A stretch of DNA of 57,859 bases from Lentzea atacamensis (GCF_003269295.1 NZ_QLTT01000010.1:1-57859), one strand, 5' to 3'. Numbered from the stretch's first letter, positions 35,004 through 43,784 are shown. The notes: generated by a model not told the origin, from the sequence alone. Translations and numbers: made by a program.

Positions 35004-35591
35004 TCAGCTGGTCACTTGATGAGCGTCGAGCCAGCGGCGGACAGCCGCGCGCGTGAACTCGGGATAAAGGTGCCGGCCTGCCATCCACTCGCCGTGACTG
35101 CGCAGCTCCGGCACAAGATGCAGATCTCGCATCAGCGATAAACCCGAGGAATCGTCTTGCTCACGCGAGGCTCGCAGAACCAGGTTTCCGTCCAGCGACA
35201 ACATGACGAACGACGGCAGGCCGAACCCGTGCCCGAGCAGACTCGCCGCACCCGCACCGGCGAGGTCCCACGACTCCATGAGAGCGACCTTCGCCCACCA
35301 GAACGTCGCGGCCTGCTCGGTGTCCTCGTCATCCTCGATCTTGACCCCGAGCAGGAACCGTCTGTCATCGTCGAAGAACTCGGAGTCCAGGCACATCTGC
35401 AGCCACGCCGCGTTCAGCTTCTCCACCCGCTGCGGCTCGTCGGGCCCGACCTTCACCGCGACCACGAGCGTGTCACCGATGCCTCCGAACGACGCGAGCG
35501 TCGGCGGCACGTACGCGACGTCGGCGTCTGCCAAGCCGACGTAGTCGAGGCCCGCAACGGCGAGAGACTCGGCGAGGCCGATCTCGTCCAT
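35004..35591 (-). CDS. Acidic hypothetical protein, candidate immunity partner of the adjacent toxin tip
   Basis: 195 residues, strongly acidic (VEMDEIGLAESLAVAG at the start, GVKIEDDEDTEQAATFWWAK in the middle). No membrane segment. It sits directly downstream of the Hint-toxin gene in the same direction, the usual place of an immunity gene, which is the only reason for the suggestion. ATG 35591 has GGAG 9 nt upstream; a TTG at 35621 is also in frame. The C-terminal FTRAAVRRWLDAHQ is helical. Confidence 0.65.
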   Translation of the reverse strand: MDEIGLAESLAVAGLDYVGLADADVAYVPPTLASFGGIGDTLVVAVKVGPDEPQRVEKLNAAWLQMCLDSEFFDDDRRFLLGVKIEDDEDTEQAATFWWAKVALMESWDLAGAGAASLLGHGFGLPSFVMLSLDGNLVLRASREQDDSSGLSLMRDLHLVPELRSHGEWMAGRHLYPEFTRAAVRRWLDAHQVTS

Positions 35592-35621
35592 CTCCACGAT
35601 CTCCGAACATGATGTCGACAA

Positions 35622-35659
35622 AGGGCCGGTGTGCCCGACTGATCGCGCGCACCGGCCCT
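35622..35659 (-). terminator. Hairpin between the toxin tip and the candidate immunity gene
   Basis: A 10-bp stem (AGGGCCGGTG with its complement) with an 18-nt loop and TTTG after it, 4 nt past the toxin stop. It would end toxin transcription about 30 nt before the next start codon. Confidence 0.5.
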
Positions 35660-35663
35660 CTGG

Positions 35664-37031
35664 TCAGTTGCCTACGGGATCAAACGCTTGCCAGTTCGGC
35701 CTAGGCGTTCTGGTCGCCCATTTAACAGGTTTCAGGTTGTCGTAGTTGTGGTTCCTCGTATACCACATCTCACCGGTTTTCGGGTTGGAGACAACACGAA
35801 GGAGGCTGGTGTCGTCCCCGTTGTAGAAGATCGGCATGCCGTGCATGCGCCGGTACCGGATGGGCGTGATGTTTTCCCCTCTGCGGTTGAATTGATCCCT
35901 CTTGAAGTCACGCACGCCGTCGGAGTCCCTGCGCTGCGGGCAATCGTCGTTGCTTACGAGGTCGCTCACCAACGCGCGGACATCCTTTTCTACCGTCCAG
36001 AACTGCTCCCGTGCAGCGGTATCCGCTGTACGCCCCGCAATCGCGGCGTCTGAATAGTTCTCATCCGGCACCCAAAGACTTGTCGGGCTGGCCGCATCGC
36101 CCTCGGTTCCGGTCTCGCCATCACCGCAGTTGTGGACCAGTACGTCGGCAGCGGCGCTCTGCCCACGCCCGGCAGCACCCACGTAGTACGTGTGAGTCCC
36201 GTCGACCGTCAGGTTGTAGACCAGCTGAACCTTGGAGAACGACCGAGTCCCCAGCACCGTCGCCGGACGGTTGTCCGCCGTGGTGAACCGGTACCCGGGC
36301 TTCAGGTCCTCCGCGTGCTTCCACTCCCGCAGCGAGGAAACCCGGAACGGGTGCGCATCCGTCGCGGTGATCTTCCCGACGCCCTTCAGCGTCAGCACCG
36401 AGATCTCGTAGAGCTCCCGCTCCGACTCGTGCACCCGCTGGTCCGTCACGACCTTGATCGAGGTCTTGCCCGTGGTCGGATCAGTGGCGATCACTCGATC
36501 ACCAGGCTTGACGTCCTTGATCGGCTTACGGGAACCATCAGCCATCAACACCGTGGTCGAACCGTCGAAACTGTTCGTGTTGCAGGACACCAGCGCGCGA
36601 CGATCGGCCGGAGTCCTTCGCGGCGTCGTTACCGCGGTTCTTCTTCGACCCGAGCAACGACAACGCGTCCCCAAGCCCAGGAATCTGGCTGTTCGCGAAG
36701 TCCGAGACCGCTTCCTCCGCCACCGTCTGGATGACCGAGGTACCCGGCTTCACCACCGTCGCCTTGATGATCTCCCACGTCTTGTTGACGTCCTGGACGT
36801 TCTCCGCCAGCGCCGACACCTTGCGCGCCGGCAGGTTGGGCGCCGACGACACCAGGTCCTCGATCGCGATCCGCGGCTTCAGAGCAGCCTGCAGCAGCGG
36901 CAGCGGGTTGTTCTTGGCCGCGTAGGCGATGGCTGCCTTGGCACGCTTGGTGATCGCTGCCATGGCGGCCGCGCGGGCCGCCACTTCGGCCGCAGCTCTG
37001 CGTGCGGCGTCCTTCAGAGCTGTATATGGCG
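35664..37031 (-). pseudogene. 5'-truncated, frameshifted polymorphic toxin: Hint domain plus unknown C-terminal toxin
   Basis: Two overlapping frames make one gene. The N-terminal piece (37031 to about 36615) is a helical pre-toxin region (ALKDAARRAAAEVAARAAAM through SQIPGLGDALSLLG). A single-base frameshift between about 36590 and 36615 leads into a Hint domain: first Cys in SCNTNSFDG, VLMADGSRKPIKDVKPGDRV, TATDAHPFRV, and the C-terminal VHNC autocleavage junction. The last ~150 residues (GRRG..ITPIRYRRMHGMPIFY, then NYDNLKPVKWATR) would be the toxin; I do not recognise its activity. The 5' part of the gene is missing and the toxin part looks richer in A+T than its surroundings. It could be a dead gene or a silent tip cassette. 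Confidence 0.75.
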
Positions 37032-37190
37032 AAGTCTCCCGCTCGCGGTCTGAAGCCGTCCTGCCGCGTGCACAGGAGGTTCCGGCATACCGCGCTCGAT
37101 GCTGCAGCTCGCGTCGTACGGCGTGTGCGTGACGCACAGGACCGGCTTGTTCGCCCTGGCCTGCCAGCCGTAGCCGATCCCCGAACGACG

Positions 37191-37220
37191 AAGGCGCGCC
37201 CTGGTTTCAGGGCGCGCCTT
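37191..37220 (-). terminator. Terminator after ridA
   Basis: A perfect 13-bp stem (AAGGCGCGCCCTG with its complement) with a GTTT-type 4-nt loop, 16 nt after the ridA stop. The stretch 37032-37190 between this and the toxin remnant holds no gene I can support. Confidence 0.85.
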
Positions 37221-37236
37221 CCTCGTTCAACACAGG

Positions 37237-37617
37237 TCAGTCGACGACGGCCAGCGCGTCGATCTCCACCAGCAGACCGGCCGGCAGTCCCACGTAGACG
37301 GTCGTGCGGGCGGGCGCCGGCTCCGTCACGAACTCGCCGTAGACCTCGTTCAGCTCCGCGAAGTGCGCGGTGTCGGTGAGGTAGACGCGGATCATCACCA
37401 CGTCGTCGATGGACGCGCCACCGGCGGCCAGCACCGCGTTGAGGTTCGCGAAGGTCTGGCGCGTCTGCTCGGCCACCGTGGTGCCGACGATCTCGCCGGA
37501 CTTCGGGTCGAACGCGACCTGACCGGCGACCTGCAGGATGTTGCCCTTGCGCACACCCTGCGAGAACTTCGCCACCGGCTGCGGTGCCTCGGCAGTCTTG
37601 ATCTCAACCTTGGACAA
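37237..37617 (-). CDS. ridA: RidA/YjgF-family enamine/imine deaminase
   Basis: 126 residues. RidA proteins hydrolyse reactive enamine/imine intermediates released by PLP enzymes. Family features: KFSQGVRKGNILQVAGQVAF, QTRQTFANLNAVLAAGGAS, VIRVYLTD-type strand, and the C-terminal PARTTVYVGLPAGLLVEIDA with the conserved Arg. TTG 37617 is chosen because AAGGGG lies 7 nt upstream. It is third in the minus operon kdgK-iclR-ridA; the partner PLP deaminase is the first gene of the divergent plus operon. Confidence 0.93.
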   Translation of the reverse strand: MSKVEIKTAEAPQPVAKFSQGVRKGNILQVAGQVAFDPKSGEIVGTTVAEQTRQTFANLNAVLAAGGASIDDVVMIRVYLTDTAHFAELNEVYGEFVTEPAPARTTVYVGLPAGLLVEIDALAVVD

Positions 37618-37628
37618 CGGATTTCCCC

Positions 37629-38375
37629 TTATCTCGGAACGTAACCGCACTCGACGGAGGCAGCTTCGGCGGTGGCGAGCAGGTCGGGCAGGTGGGCCAG
37701 CAGCCCGTCGAAGTCGAGCAGCACCTTCGGCACCGACATCGAGACCGCGGCGAGCACCTCGCCCCGCGCACCCTTGATCGGGGCGGCGATGCAGTGGATG
37801 AAGTCCTCGTGCTCGGCGTTGTCGACGGCGTAACCGTTGGCGCGCACGCGTTCCAGCTCCGCCAGGTAGGCGGTCGGGCCGATGATGGTGTTCGCCGTGA
37901 GCCGTGGGAACTCCATGCCGGCCAGCAGCTTCTGCAACGTCGGCGCGGGCAGGTCGGCCAGGAGGATCTTCGCCACGGCCGTGCAGTGCAACGGCGCGCG
38001 GCGGCCGATGCGTGAGTACATCCGCATCGGGTGGCTCGACTCGTACTTGTCGATGTAGATCACCTCACCGTCCTCGTAGGACGCCAGGTGGATCGTGTAA
38101 CCCAGGCGGGAGTTGAGGTCGCGCAACGCGGGCTCGGCCGCGCGCCGGACGTCGCGTTCCTCCAGGGCGCGGTTGGCGAGGTCGAAGAGCGCCGTGCCGA
38201 GGCGGTAGTGGTGCACACCGTCGCGCTGCACGAACCGGTGCGACTCCAGCGTGCGCAGCAGCCGCAGCGTCGTCGACTTGTGCACACCGATCACGCCGGA
38301 CAGCTCGTCCAGCGTCTTCGGGCCCGTCGCGAGCTGGCTCACCAGCGTGAGCGCGCGGTCGAGGCTCTGGCTCAT
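37629..38375 (-). CDS. IclR-family transcriptional regulator
   Basis: A 248-residue regulator: N-terminal winged helix (LDELSGVIGVHKSTTLRLLRTLESHRFV) and a C-terminal GAF-like effector domain (SRIGRRAPLHCTAVAKILLA, AAPIKGARGEVLAAVSMS). It starts directly after the kinase stop. The 17-bp palindrome at 39417-39433 in the divergent promoter region is a likely operator. Some IclR members (KdgR type) sense 2-keto-3-deoxygluconate, which would suit this cluster. Confidence 0.94.
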   Translation of the reverse strand: MSQSLDRALTLVSQLATGPKTLDELSGVIGVHKSTTLRLLRTLESHRFVQRDGVHHYRLGTALFDLANRALEERDVRRAAEPALRDLNSRLGYTIHLASYEDGEVIYIDKYESSHPMRMYSRIGRRAPLHCTAVAKILLADLPAPTLQKLLAGMEFPRLTANTIIGPTAYLAELERVRANGYAVDNAEHEDFIHCIAAPIKGARGEVLAAVSMSVPKVLLDFDGLLAHLPDLLATAEAASVECGYVPR

Positions 38376-39341
38376 CTAGACCTCCAGGCGGGCGGACGCC
38401 CAGGTCCGCGGGTCGGCGCGCAGCAGCGGATCTGTCACGTCGTCCGGCAAAGGATCGCCGACGTCCTCCGCGGTGAGCAAAGCGGCAGCGGCCTGCAGGT
38501 GCCCCGCGCGCAACCGCACCGACGGCGTCTCCCCCGCCAGCGTCGCCGCCAGGAACCCGGCCGCGAACGCGTCACCCGCGCCGACCGGTTCCACGACCTC
38601 GACCTTCAGCGCCGGTTCGAAGTGCGTCGAACCGCCTTCCAGCAGGGTCGCGCCGTCGGCCCCGTGCTTCACCACCAGCGAGGCCGGGCCGGGCAGCAGC
38701 ATCCGCAGCCGGGCCGGATCACCGGTGCCCCACACCAGTTCCGCCTCGTCGGAACCCGCGAGGACGATGTCGGCCAGGTCCGCGAGCTCCCGCAGCACGC
38801 GCGGATCGCGATCGGCCCACAGCGCGGGCCGCCAGTTCAGGTCGAACGAGATCTTGAAGCCGTGCCGCGGCCGCCTCAGCAGCTCGCGCATCATCGCGAG
38901 GCACGAGTCGGACAGGGCGGCCGTGATTCCGCTGACGTGCACCAGCTTCACCTCGCGGAGGTCGAGCCGGTCGATCATCTCCAGTCCCATGCCCGACGCA
39001 GCGGAGCCCTGCCGGTAGTAGCGCACCGGGCTGCCGTGCGGTGAGGCCTCCTTGACGTAGAGGCCGGTCGGGCGGGCCGGGTCGACGCGCACGCGCGACA
39101 CGTCCACGCCGAAGCCGCCGATCGTGTCGAGCACCGCCAGCCCGAACGAGTCGTCGCCGACCGCGCCGACCCACGCCGCGCCGACGCCGAGGCGCGTGAG
39201 GTGGCAGGCGACGTTGGACTCGGCGCCGCCGATGGCCCGGTGCCAGGTCCGCACGAGGTGCACGGGACCGGGCTCAGCCGGAACCATCATCACCATGGTC
39301 TCGCCGAGGCAAACGACACCGCCTACGTGTTCGAACCGCAT
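38376..39341 (-). CDS. kdgK: PfkB-family 2-keto-3-deoxygluconate kinase
   Basis: A 321-residue sugar kinase. It has the PfkB start VVCLGETMVMMVP, IGGAESNVACHLTRLG, the substrate loop PTGLYVKE followed by RYYRQGSAASGM, LVHVSGITAALS, and the C-terminal catalytic EPVGAGDAFAAGF with the Asp base. The PTGLY/YYR/SAAS pattern is the one seen in KDG kinases, so the assignment within PfkB is fairly firm. It would make 2-keto-3-deoxy-6-phosphogluconate. First gene of the leftward operon; the start is ATG 39341. Confidence 0.87.
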   Translation of the reverse strand: MRFEHVGGVVCLGETMVMMVPAEPGPVHLVRTWHRAIGGAESNVACHLTRLGVGAAWVGAVGDDSFGLAVLDTIGGFGVDVSRVRVDPARPTGLYVKEASPHGSPVRYYRQGSAASGMGLEMIDRLDLREVKLVHVSGITAALSDSCLAMMRELLRRPRHGFKISFDLNWRPALWADRDPRVLRELADLADIVLAGSDEAELVWGTGDPARLRMLLPGPASLVVKHGADGATLLEGGSTHFEPALKVEVVEPVGAGDAFAAGFLAATLAGETPSVRLRAGHLQAAAALLTAEDVGDPLPDDVTDPLLRADPRTWASARLEV

Positions 39342-39361
39342 GCGTGCTCCAGAGGTGTTCG

Positions 39362-39390
39362 TTGACGGCGGCGCACCCGAATGCTACACA
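39362..39390 (+). promoter_or_regulatory. Candidate promoter of the deaminase-deacylase-permease operon
   Basis: TTGACG (39362-39367) and TACACA (39385-39390) with a 17-bp spacer, pointing rightward; start site expected near 39397, about 20 nt before the palindromic operator. Confidence 0.45.
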
Positions 39391-39416
39391 CTCCAGCATC
39401 ACATCGCGCAATGGGA

Positions 39417-39433
39417 GTTGCAAAATATGCAAC
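39417..39433 (+). promoter_or_regulatory. 17-bp palindromic operator, likely for the IclR regulator
   Basis: GTTGCA-AAATA-TGCAAC is a perfect inverted repeat between the two divergent operons. It overlaps the ribosome-site-to-start region of the deaminase gene and lies just downstream of the predicted transcription start, a position suited to repression. Confidence 0.65.
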
Positions 39434-40719
39434 AACTGATGGAGATGGACCTCTCGGCCGTCGCGGACATCAGGTCGGAACGGATCAGCTGGCGGTTCAA
39501 GGGCCTGCCCTCGAGCACGTTCGGCTCGACCATCGGCGAGGTCGCCGACCGGCGGCTGGACCTCTTCGCCGACGAGTTCGTCGGCCCGCTCGTCGTGCTG
39601 GACGCGGACGCGTTGACGCACAACCTGACGACGATGGCGAAGTGGTGTGACAACCACGGAGTCAAGCTGGCACCGCACGGCAAGACGACGATGGCGCCGC
39701 AGTTGTTCCAGCGGCAGGTCGAGCACGGCGTCTGGGGTCTCACCGCGGCCAACGCGTCGCAGTTGCGCGTCTACCGGGCGTTCGGCATCTCGCGCGTCCT
39801 GCTGGCGAACCAGCTGCTCGATCCGGCCGCGCTGCGCTGGCTGGTGGCCGAGCTGGACCGCGACGCGCGCTTCGAGTTCAGCTGCTGGGCCGACTCCGAG
39901 GCGGGCGTCGCGCTGATGAGCGAGACGTTGCAGGAGCTGCAGCCGTCGCGGCCGGTCGACGTGCTGGTCGAGCTCGGCGCTCCTGGCGGGCGGACCGGGG
40001 CGCGAGACCTGGAGACGGCACTCGCCGTCGCCCGCGCGGTCGGCCAGAGCCCGGTGCTGCGCCTGGCCGGTGCCGGCGGCTACGAAGGCGCGCTGGCGCA
40101 CGACGCGTCCGAGTCCTCCCAGTCCGTTGTGGACCGATACCTGACCGACCTGCGCACGCTGGTGCTGCGAATGGCCGACGCCGGGATGCTCGACGAGCTG
40201 GACGAGGTGATCGTCACCGCGGGTGGCAGCGCGTACTTCGACCAGGTCGCCACGACGCTGGCGCAGCCGTGGCCGGTACCGGTGACGCCGGTGCTGCGCA
40301 GCGGCGCGTACATCACGCACGACGACGGCTTCTACCGCGGGATCTCACCGTTCGCGCGCATCGAAGGTGTGGAGCCGTTCCGCAGTGCGTTGCGTGCGTG
40401 GGCCCAGGTGACGTCACGGCCGCAGCGCGACCTGGCGCTGCTGACGATCGGCAAGCGCGACGCGTCGTTCGACGAGGGCCTGCCGGAACCACAGCTGGTG
40501 CGCCGCCCGGACGGCGCGATCGCCCCGCTGACACAGGCGAAGGTGACCGCGCTGAACGACCAGCACGCGTTCCTGTCGCTCGGCGCCGAGGCCACGGTCC
40601 GGGTCGGCGACTGGGTCGGGCTCGGTCTTTCCCACCCCTGCACGGTGTTCGACAAGTGGCAGCTCATCCCGGTCGTCGAGGGCACGACCGTGGTCGACCT
40701 GATCCGCACCTACTTCTAG
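39427..40719 (+). CDS. PLP-dependent amino acid deaminase (alanine-racemase/D-threonine-aldolase fold), candidate D-glucosaminate dehydratase
   Basis: 430 residues. The N-terminal alanine-racemase-type barrel carries the PLP lysine in LAPHGKTTMAP (K86) and TAANASQLRVYRAFG; the C-terminal D-serine-dehydratase-like domain has LGAEATVRVGDWVGLGLSHPC, with the His/Cys pair used for metal binding in this family. Members deaminate D-amino or hydroxy-amino acids. With the KDG kinase, N-acyl deacylase and gluconate-type permease beside it, D-glucosaminate (giving KDG and ammonia) is an attractive substrate, but this is inferred from context. ATG 39427 has GGGAG 9 nt upstream; ATG 39439 or 39445 are possible. 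Confidence 0.85.
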   Translation: MQQLMEMDLSAVADIRSERISWRFKGLPSSTFGSTIGEVADRRLDLFADEFVGPLVVLDADALTHNLTTMAKWCDNHGVKLAPHGKTTMAPQLFQRQVEHGVWGLTAANASQLRVYRAFGISRVLLANQLLDPAALRWLVAELDRDARFEFSCWADSEAGVALMSETLQELQPSRPVDVLVELGAPGGRTGARDLETALAVARAVGQSPVLRLAGAGGYEGALAHDASESSQSVVDRYLTDLRTLVLRMADAGMLDELDEVIVTAGGSAYFDQVATTLAQPWPVPVTPVLRSGAYITHDDGFYRGISPFARIEGVEPFRSALRAWAQVTSRPQRDLALLTIGKRDASFDEGLPEPQLVRRPDGAIAPLTQAKVTALNDQHAFLSLGAEATVRVGDWVGLGLSHPCTVFDKWQLIPVVEGTTVVDLIRTYF

Positions 40720-40749
40720 CCAAAAGAGAGCCAGCAGAGGAGTGCACTG

Positions 40750-42333
40750 ATGGACGACGTCGTCCTGCGCGGACCACTGATCGCTGACGGCACGGGCACA
40801 TCCGCCTACCGCGCGGATGTGGCGATCAAGGACGGCGTCATCTCGTCCATTGGACACGGGTTGACGGGCAGGAGGTCGATCGACGCGGACGGGCTCGTGC
40901 TCGCGCCGGGTTTCATCGACATGCACTCGCACTCGGACCTGCGGATCCTGGCCGAGCCGGACCACCTGGCCAAGGTCTCGCAGGGCGTCACGACCGAGGT
41001 CCTCGGCCAGGACGGGCTGTCGTACGCGCCGGTGAACGACGAGGTGCTCGCCACGCTGCGAGGCCAGCTCGCCGGGTGGAACGACGACCCGCCCGGCTTC
41101 GACTGGAACTGGCGCTCGGTCGGCGAGTACCTCGACCGGCTCGACCAGGGCATCGCGGTGAACGCCGCCTACCTGGTGCCACAGGGCACGCTCAGAATGC
41201 TCGTCGTCGGCTGGGACGACCGGCCGCCGACGGAGTCCGAAATGGACACCATGAGATCCGTTCTCGCGCAGTCGCTCGCGGAGGGCGCGATGGGCATGTC
41301 GTCCGGGCTCACCTACACGCCGGGCATGTACGCGGACACGTCCGAACTCGTGCGACTCTGCGAGGTCGTCGGGCAGCACGGCGGGTTCTACAGCCCCCAC
41401 CACCGCAGCTACGGCGCGGGCGCGCTGGAGGCGTACGCCGAGATGGTGGACGTTTCCAAGCGCTCGGGCTGTGCACTGCACCTCGCACACGCCACGATGA
41501 ACTTTCCCGTCAACAAGGGCAGAGCGCCCGAGCTGCTGGCGTTGCTGGACGACGCGATCGCTCACGGCGCGGACATCTCGCTGGACACCTACCCGTACCT
41601 GCCGGGTGCGACCTACCTGAGCGCGCTGCTGCCGTCGTGGGCGACGGAGGGTGGACCGGAGAAGGCGCTGGCCCGGTTGTCCGATGTGGACACCCGAGAG
41701 CGGATCCGCGAGGAGATCGAGGAGATCGGTTCGGACGGGTGCCACGGCGTGCCGGTCGACTGGGACTCCATCGAGATCAACGGGGTGCGCAACGACCACA
41801 ACACGCACCTGGTCGGCGCGAGTGTCCGGGCTTCCGCGCAAAGGCTGGGACGCGCGCCCGCAGACCTGTACTTCGACGTGCTGGTCGACGAACGCCTGGG
41901 CACGTCCTGCCTCATGCACGTGGGCCACGAGGAGAACGTGCAGGCGATCATGAAGCACCCGGCGCACACCGGCGGCAGCGACGGGCTGCTCGTCGGCGAC
42001 CGCCCGCACCCGCGCGCGTGGGGCACGTTCCCCCGCTACTTCGCGCGCTACGTCCGCGAGCTGGGCGTGCTGAGCCTGGAGGAGTGCGTCGAGCACCTCA
42101 CCGGCCGTGCCGCCAAGCGTTTGCGGCTCACCGACCGGGGTCTGGTCCGCGAGGGTTACGCGGCCGACCTGGTGCTGTTCGACGCCTCGACGATCGCCGA
42201 CACGGCGACGTTCGACCAGCCTCGGCAGCAGGCCGCCGGCATCCCGTACGTGTTCTGCAACGGGGTGACGGTGATCGACGACGGAACCGCCACCGGCGCA
42301 TTGCCAGGCCATTCACTCAGGAGCCGCCCGTGA
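40750..42333 (+). CDS. N-acyl-D-amino-acid deacylase family amidohydrolase, candidate N-acetyl-D-glucosaminate deacetylase
   Basis: A 527-residue metal-dependent amidohydrolase with the barrel metal motif GFIDMHSHSD (H59, H61, D63), SPHHRSYG, LHLAHATM and the late HTGGSDGLLVGD with the catalytic Asp. The C-terminal composite beta domain closes it (ADLVLFDASTI). The family removes N-acyl groups from D-amino acids and related compounds such as N-acylglucosaminate. AGAGGAG precedes ATG 40750. It overlaps gntP by 4 bp (GTGA). Confidence 0.9.
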   Translation: MDDVVLRGPLIADGTGTSAYRADVAIKDGVISSIGHGLTGRRSIDADGLVLAPGFIDMHSHSDLRILAEPDHLAKVSQGVTTEVLGQDGLSYAPVNDEVLATLRGQLAGWNDDPPGFDWNWRSVGEYLDRLDQGIAVNAAYLVPQGTLRMLVVGWDDRPPTESEMDTMRSVLAQSLAEGAMGMSSGLTYTPGMYADTSELVRLCEVVGQHGGFYSPHHRSYGAGALEAYAEMVDVSKRSGCALHLAHATMNFPVNKGRAPELLALLDDAIAHGADISLDTYPYLPGATYLSALLPSWATEGGPEKALARLSDVDTRERIREEIEEIGSDGCHGVPVDWDSIEINGVRNDHNTHLVGASVRASAQRLGRAPADLYFDVLVDERLGTSCLMHVGHEENVQAIMKHPAHTGGSDGLLVGDRPHPRAWGTFPRYFARYVRELGVLSLEECVEHLTGRAAKRLRLTDRGLVREGYAADLVLFDASTIADTATFDQPRQQAAGIPYVFCNGVTVIDDGTATGALPGHSLRSRP

Positions 42334-43727
42334 TCGACTGGTTGCAACACACAACACCGGGTCTGCTGACCCTCGCGGTGGTCAGCATCGCGGTGCTGCT
42401 GCTCCTCATCATCAAGTTCAAGGTCGAGCCGTTCATCGCGTTGATCGTGGTGGCACTGCTGGTCGCGCTGGCCGCGGGCGTGCCGACCGAGACGTTGGTC
42501 GGATCGGCGCAGAAGGCCTCGGACTCGTTGCTGGAGAGGGGCTTCGGCGGCATCCTCGGCCACATCGCCGCCATCATCGGTCTCGGCACGTTGCTCGGCG
42601 CGATTCTCGAGGCGTCCGGCGGCGCGCAGGTGCTGATGGACAAGCTGATGCACGCGTTCGGCGAGAAGCGCGCGCCGGTCGCGATCGGCCTGGCCGGTCT
42701 GATCTTCGGTGTGCCGGTCTTCTTCGACATCGGCATCTTCGTCCTGGCGCCGCTGGTGTACGTGGCGGCGCAGCGCAGCGGCAAGTCGATCGTCCTGTTC
42801 AGCATGCCTTTGCTGGCGGGCCTTTCGGTCATGCACGCGTTCATGCCGCCTCACCCCGGTCCGGTGGCGGCTGCCGGTCTGCTCAAGGTGTCGCTCGGCT
42901 GGATCATCATCATGGGTCTCGCGGTCGCGATCCCGTCGTGGTTCGTCGGTGGTGTCCTGTACTCGTACTGGATCGGCAAGCGGATCAACGTCGCGGTGCC
43001 GGAGGAGATGCTGGTCGCGGCCGAGGAGGCCCGCAAGGAGAACGGTGACCGCCAGCCGCCGTCGCTCGGCCTGGTGCTCTCGATCATCGGCCTGCCACTG
43101 GTGCTGATCCTCGCCGGCACGTTCGGCTCGATCCTGTTGCAGAAGGGCTCCGCGCCGTACGCGATCGCCACGTTCTTCGGCACGCCCGCGGTGGCGTTGA
43201 CGATCTCGGTGCTGCTCGCGTTCTGGCTGCTGGGTTTCCGGCGCGGCATGACGCGGGAGAAGATCGCGGAGCTGTCCGGCGCGTCGCTGCGGCCGGTCGC
43301 CATGATCCTGCTCGTGGTGGGTGCCGGTGGCTTCTTCGGCGCCGTGCTGGCCGCGACCGGCATCGGCAAGACGCTGGCGGGTGAGCTGTCCGGCATCGGC
43401 CTGCCGGTGATCGCGCTGTCGTACGTGATCAGCTGCGTGATCCGGATCGCGCAGGGCTCGGCGACGGTCGCGATCGTGACGACCGCGGGCATCGTGGCAC
43501 CGGTGCTGGCGGACCTGAACTACTCGCAGCCGCAGCTGGCACTGGTGGTCATGGCGATCGCGGCGGGTTCGATCATCGCCTCGCACGTCAACGACGGCGG
43601 GTTCTGGATCGTCTCCCGCTACTTCGGCCTTTCGGTGAAGGAAACGCTGCAGTCGTGGACGGTGCTGGAAACCATCCTCTCCGTGGTCGGTTTCGTGGTT
43701 GCCGCGCTGCTCAGCCTGGTCGTCTAA
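42330..43727 (+). CDS. gntP: GntP-family gluconate-type permease
   Basis: A 465-residue integral membrane transporter with about 12-14 helices. GntP signatures: GFGGILGHIAAIIGLGTLLG, GVPVFFDIGIFVLAPLVY, MHAFMPPHPGPVAAAGLL, and RIAQGSATVAIVTTAGIVAP. The family brings in gluconate and similar aldonic acids with protons. Here the likely load is an (N-acetyl)glucosaminate-type aldonate. The start is GTG 42330, overlapping the deacylase stop. Confidence 0.93.
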   Translation: MIDWLQHTTPGLLTLAVVSIAVLLLLIIKFKVEPFIALIVVALLVALAAGVPTETLVGSAQKASDSLLERGFGGILGHIAAIIGLGTLLGAILEASGGAQVLMDKLMHAFGEKRAPVAIGLAGLIFGVPVFFDIGIFVLAPLVYVAAQRSGKSIVLFSMPLLAGLSVMHAFMPPHPGPVAAAGLLKVSLGWIIIMGLAVAIPSWFVGGVLYSYWIGKRINVAVPEEMLVAAEEARKENGDRQPPSLGLVLSIIGLPLVLILAGTFGSILLQKGSAPYAIATFFGTPAVALTISVLLAFWLLGFRRGMTREKIAELSGASLRPVAMILLVVGAGGFFGAVLAATGIGKTLAGELSGIGLPVIALSYVISCVIRIAQGSATVAIVTTAGIVAPVLADLNYSQPQLALVVMAIAAGSIIASHVNDGGFWIVSRYFGLSVKETLQSWTVLETILSVVGFVVAALLSLVV

Positions 43728-43755
43728 TCGGACACAACTCAACAAGTTCGAACGC

Positions 43756-43784
43756 TTGACATCGCGAGCCCCGCGTCTCAGGAT
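43756..43784 (+). promoter_or_regulatory. Candidate alpha-galactosidase promoter
   Basis: TTGACA (43756-43761), 17 bp, CAGGAT (43779-43784), with a start expected near 43791. An imperfect repeat CAAG..CTTG around TTCGAA covers the -35 and could be a regulator site. Confidence 0.5.

Noticed and set aside
36538..36674. Programmed frameshift joining the two halves of the Hint-toxin gene
   Set aside because: No slippery run or downstream structure is evident, and the gene is also truncated at its 5' end, so decay or a sequence error is simpler.
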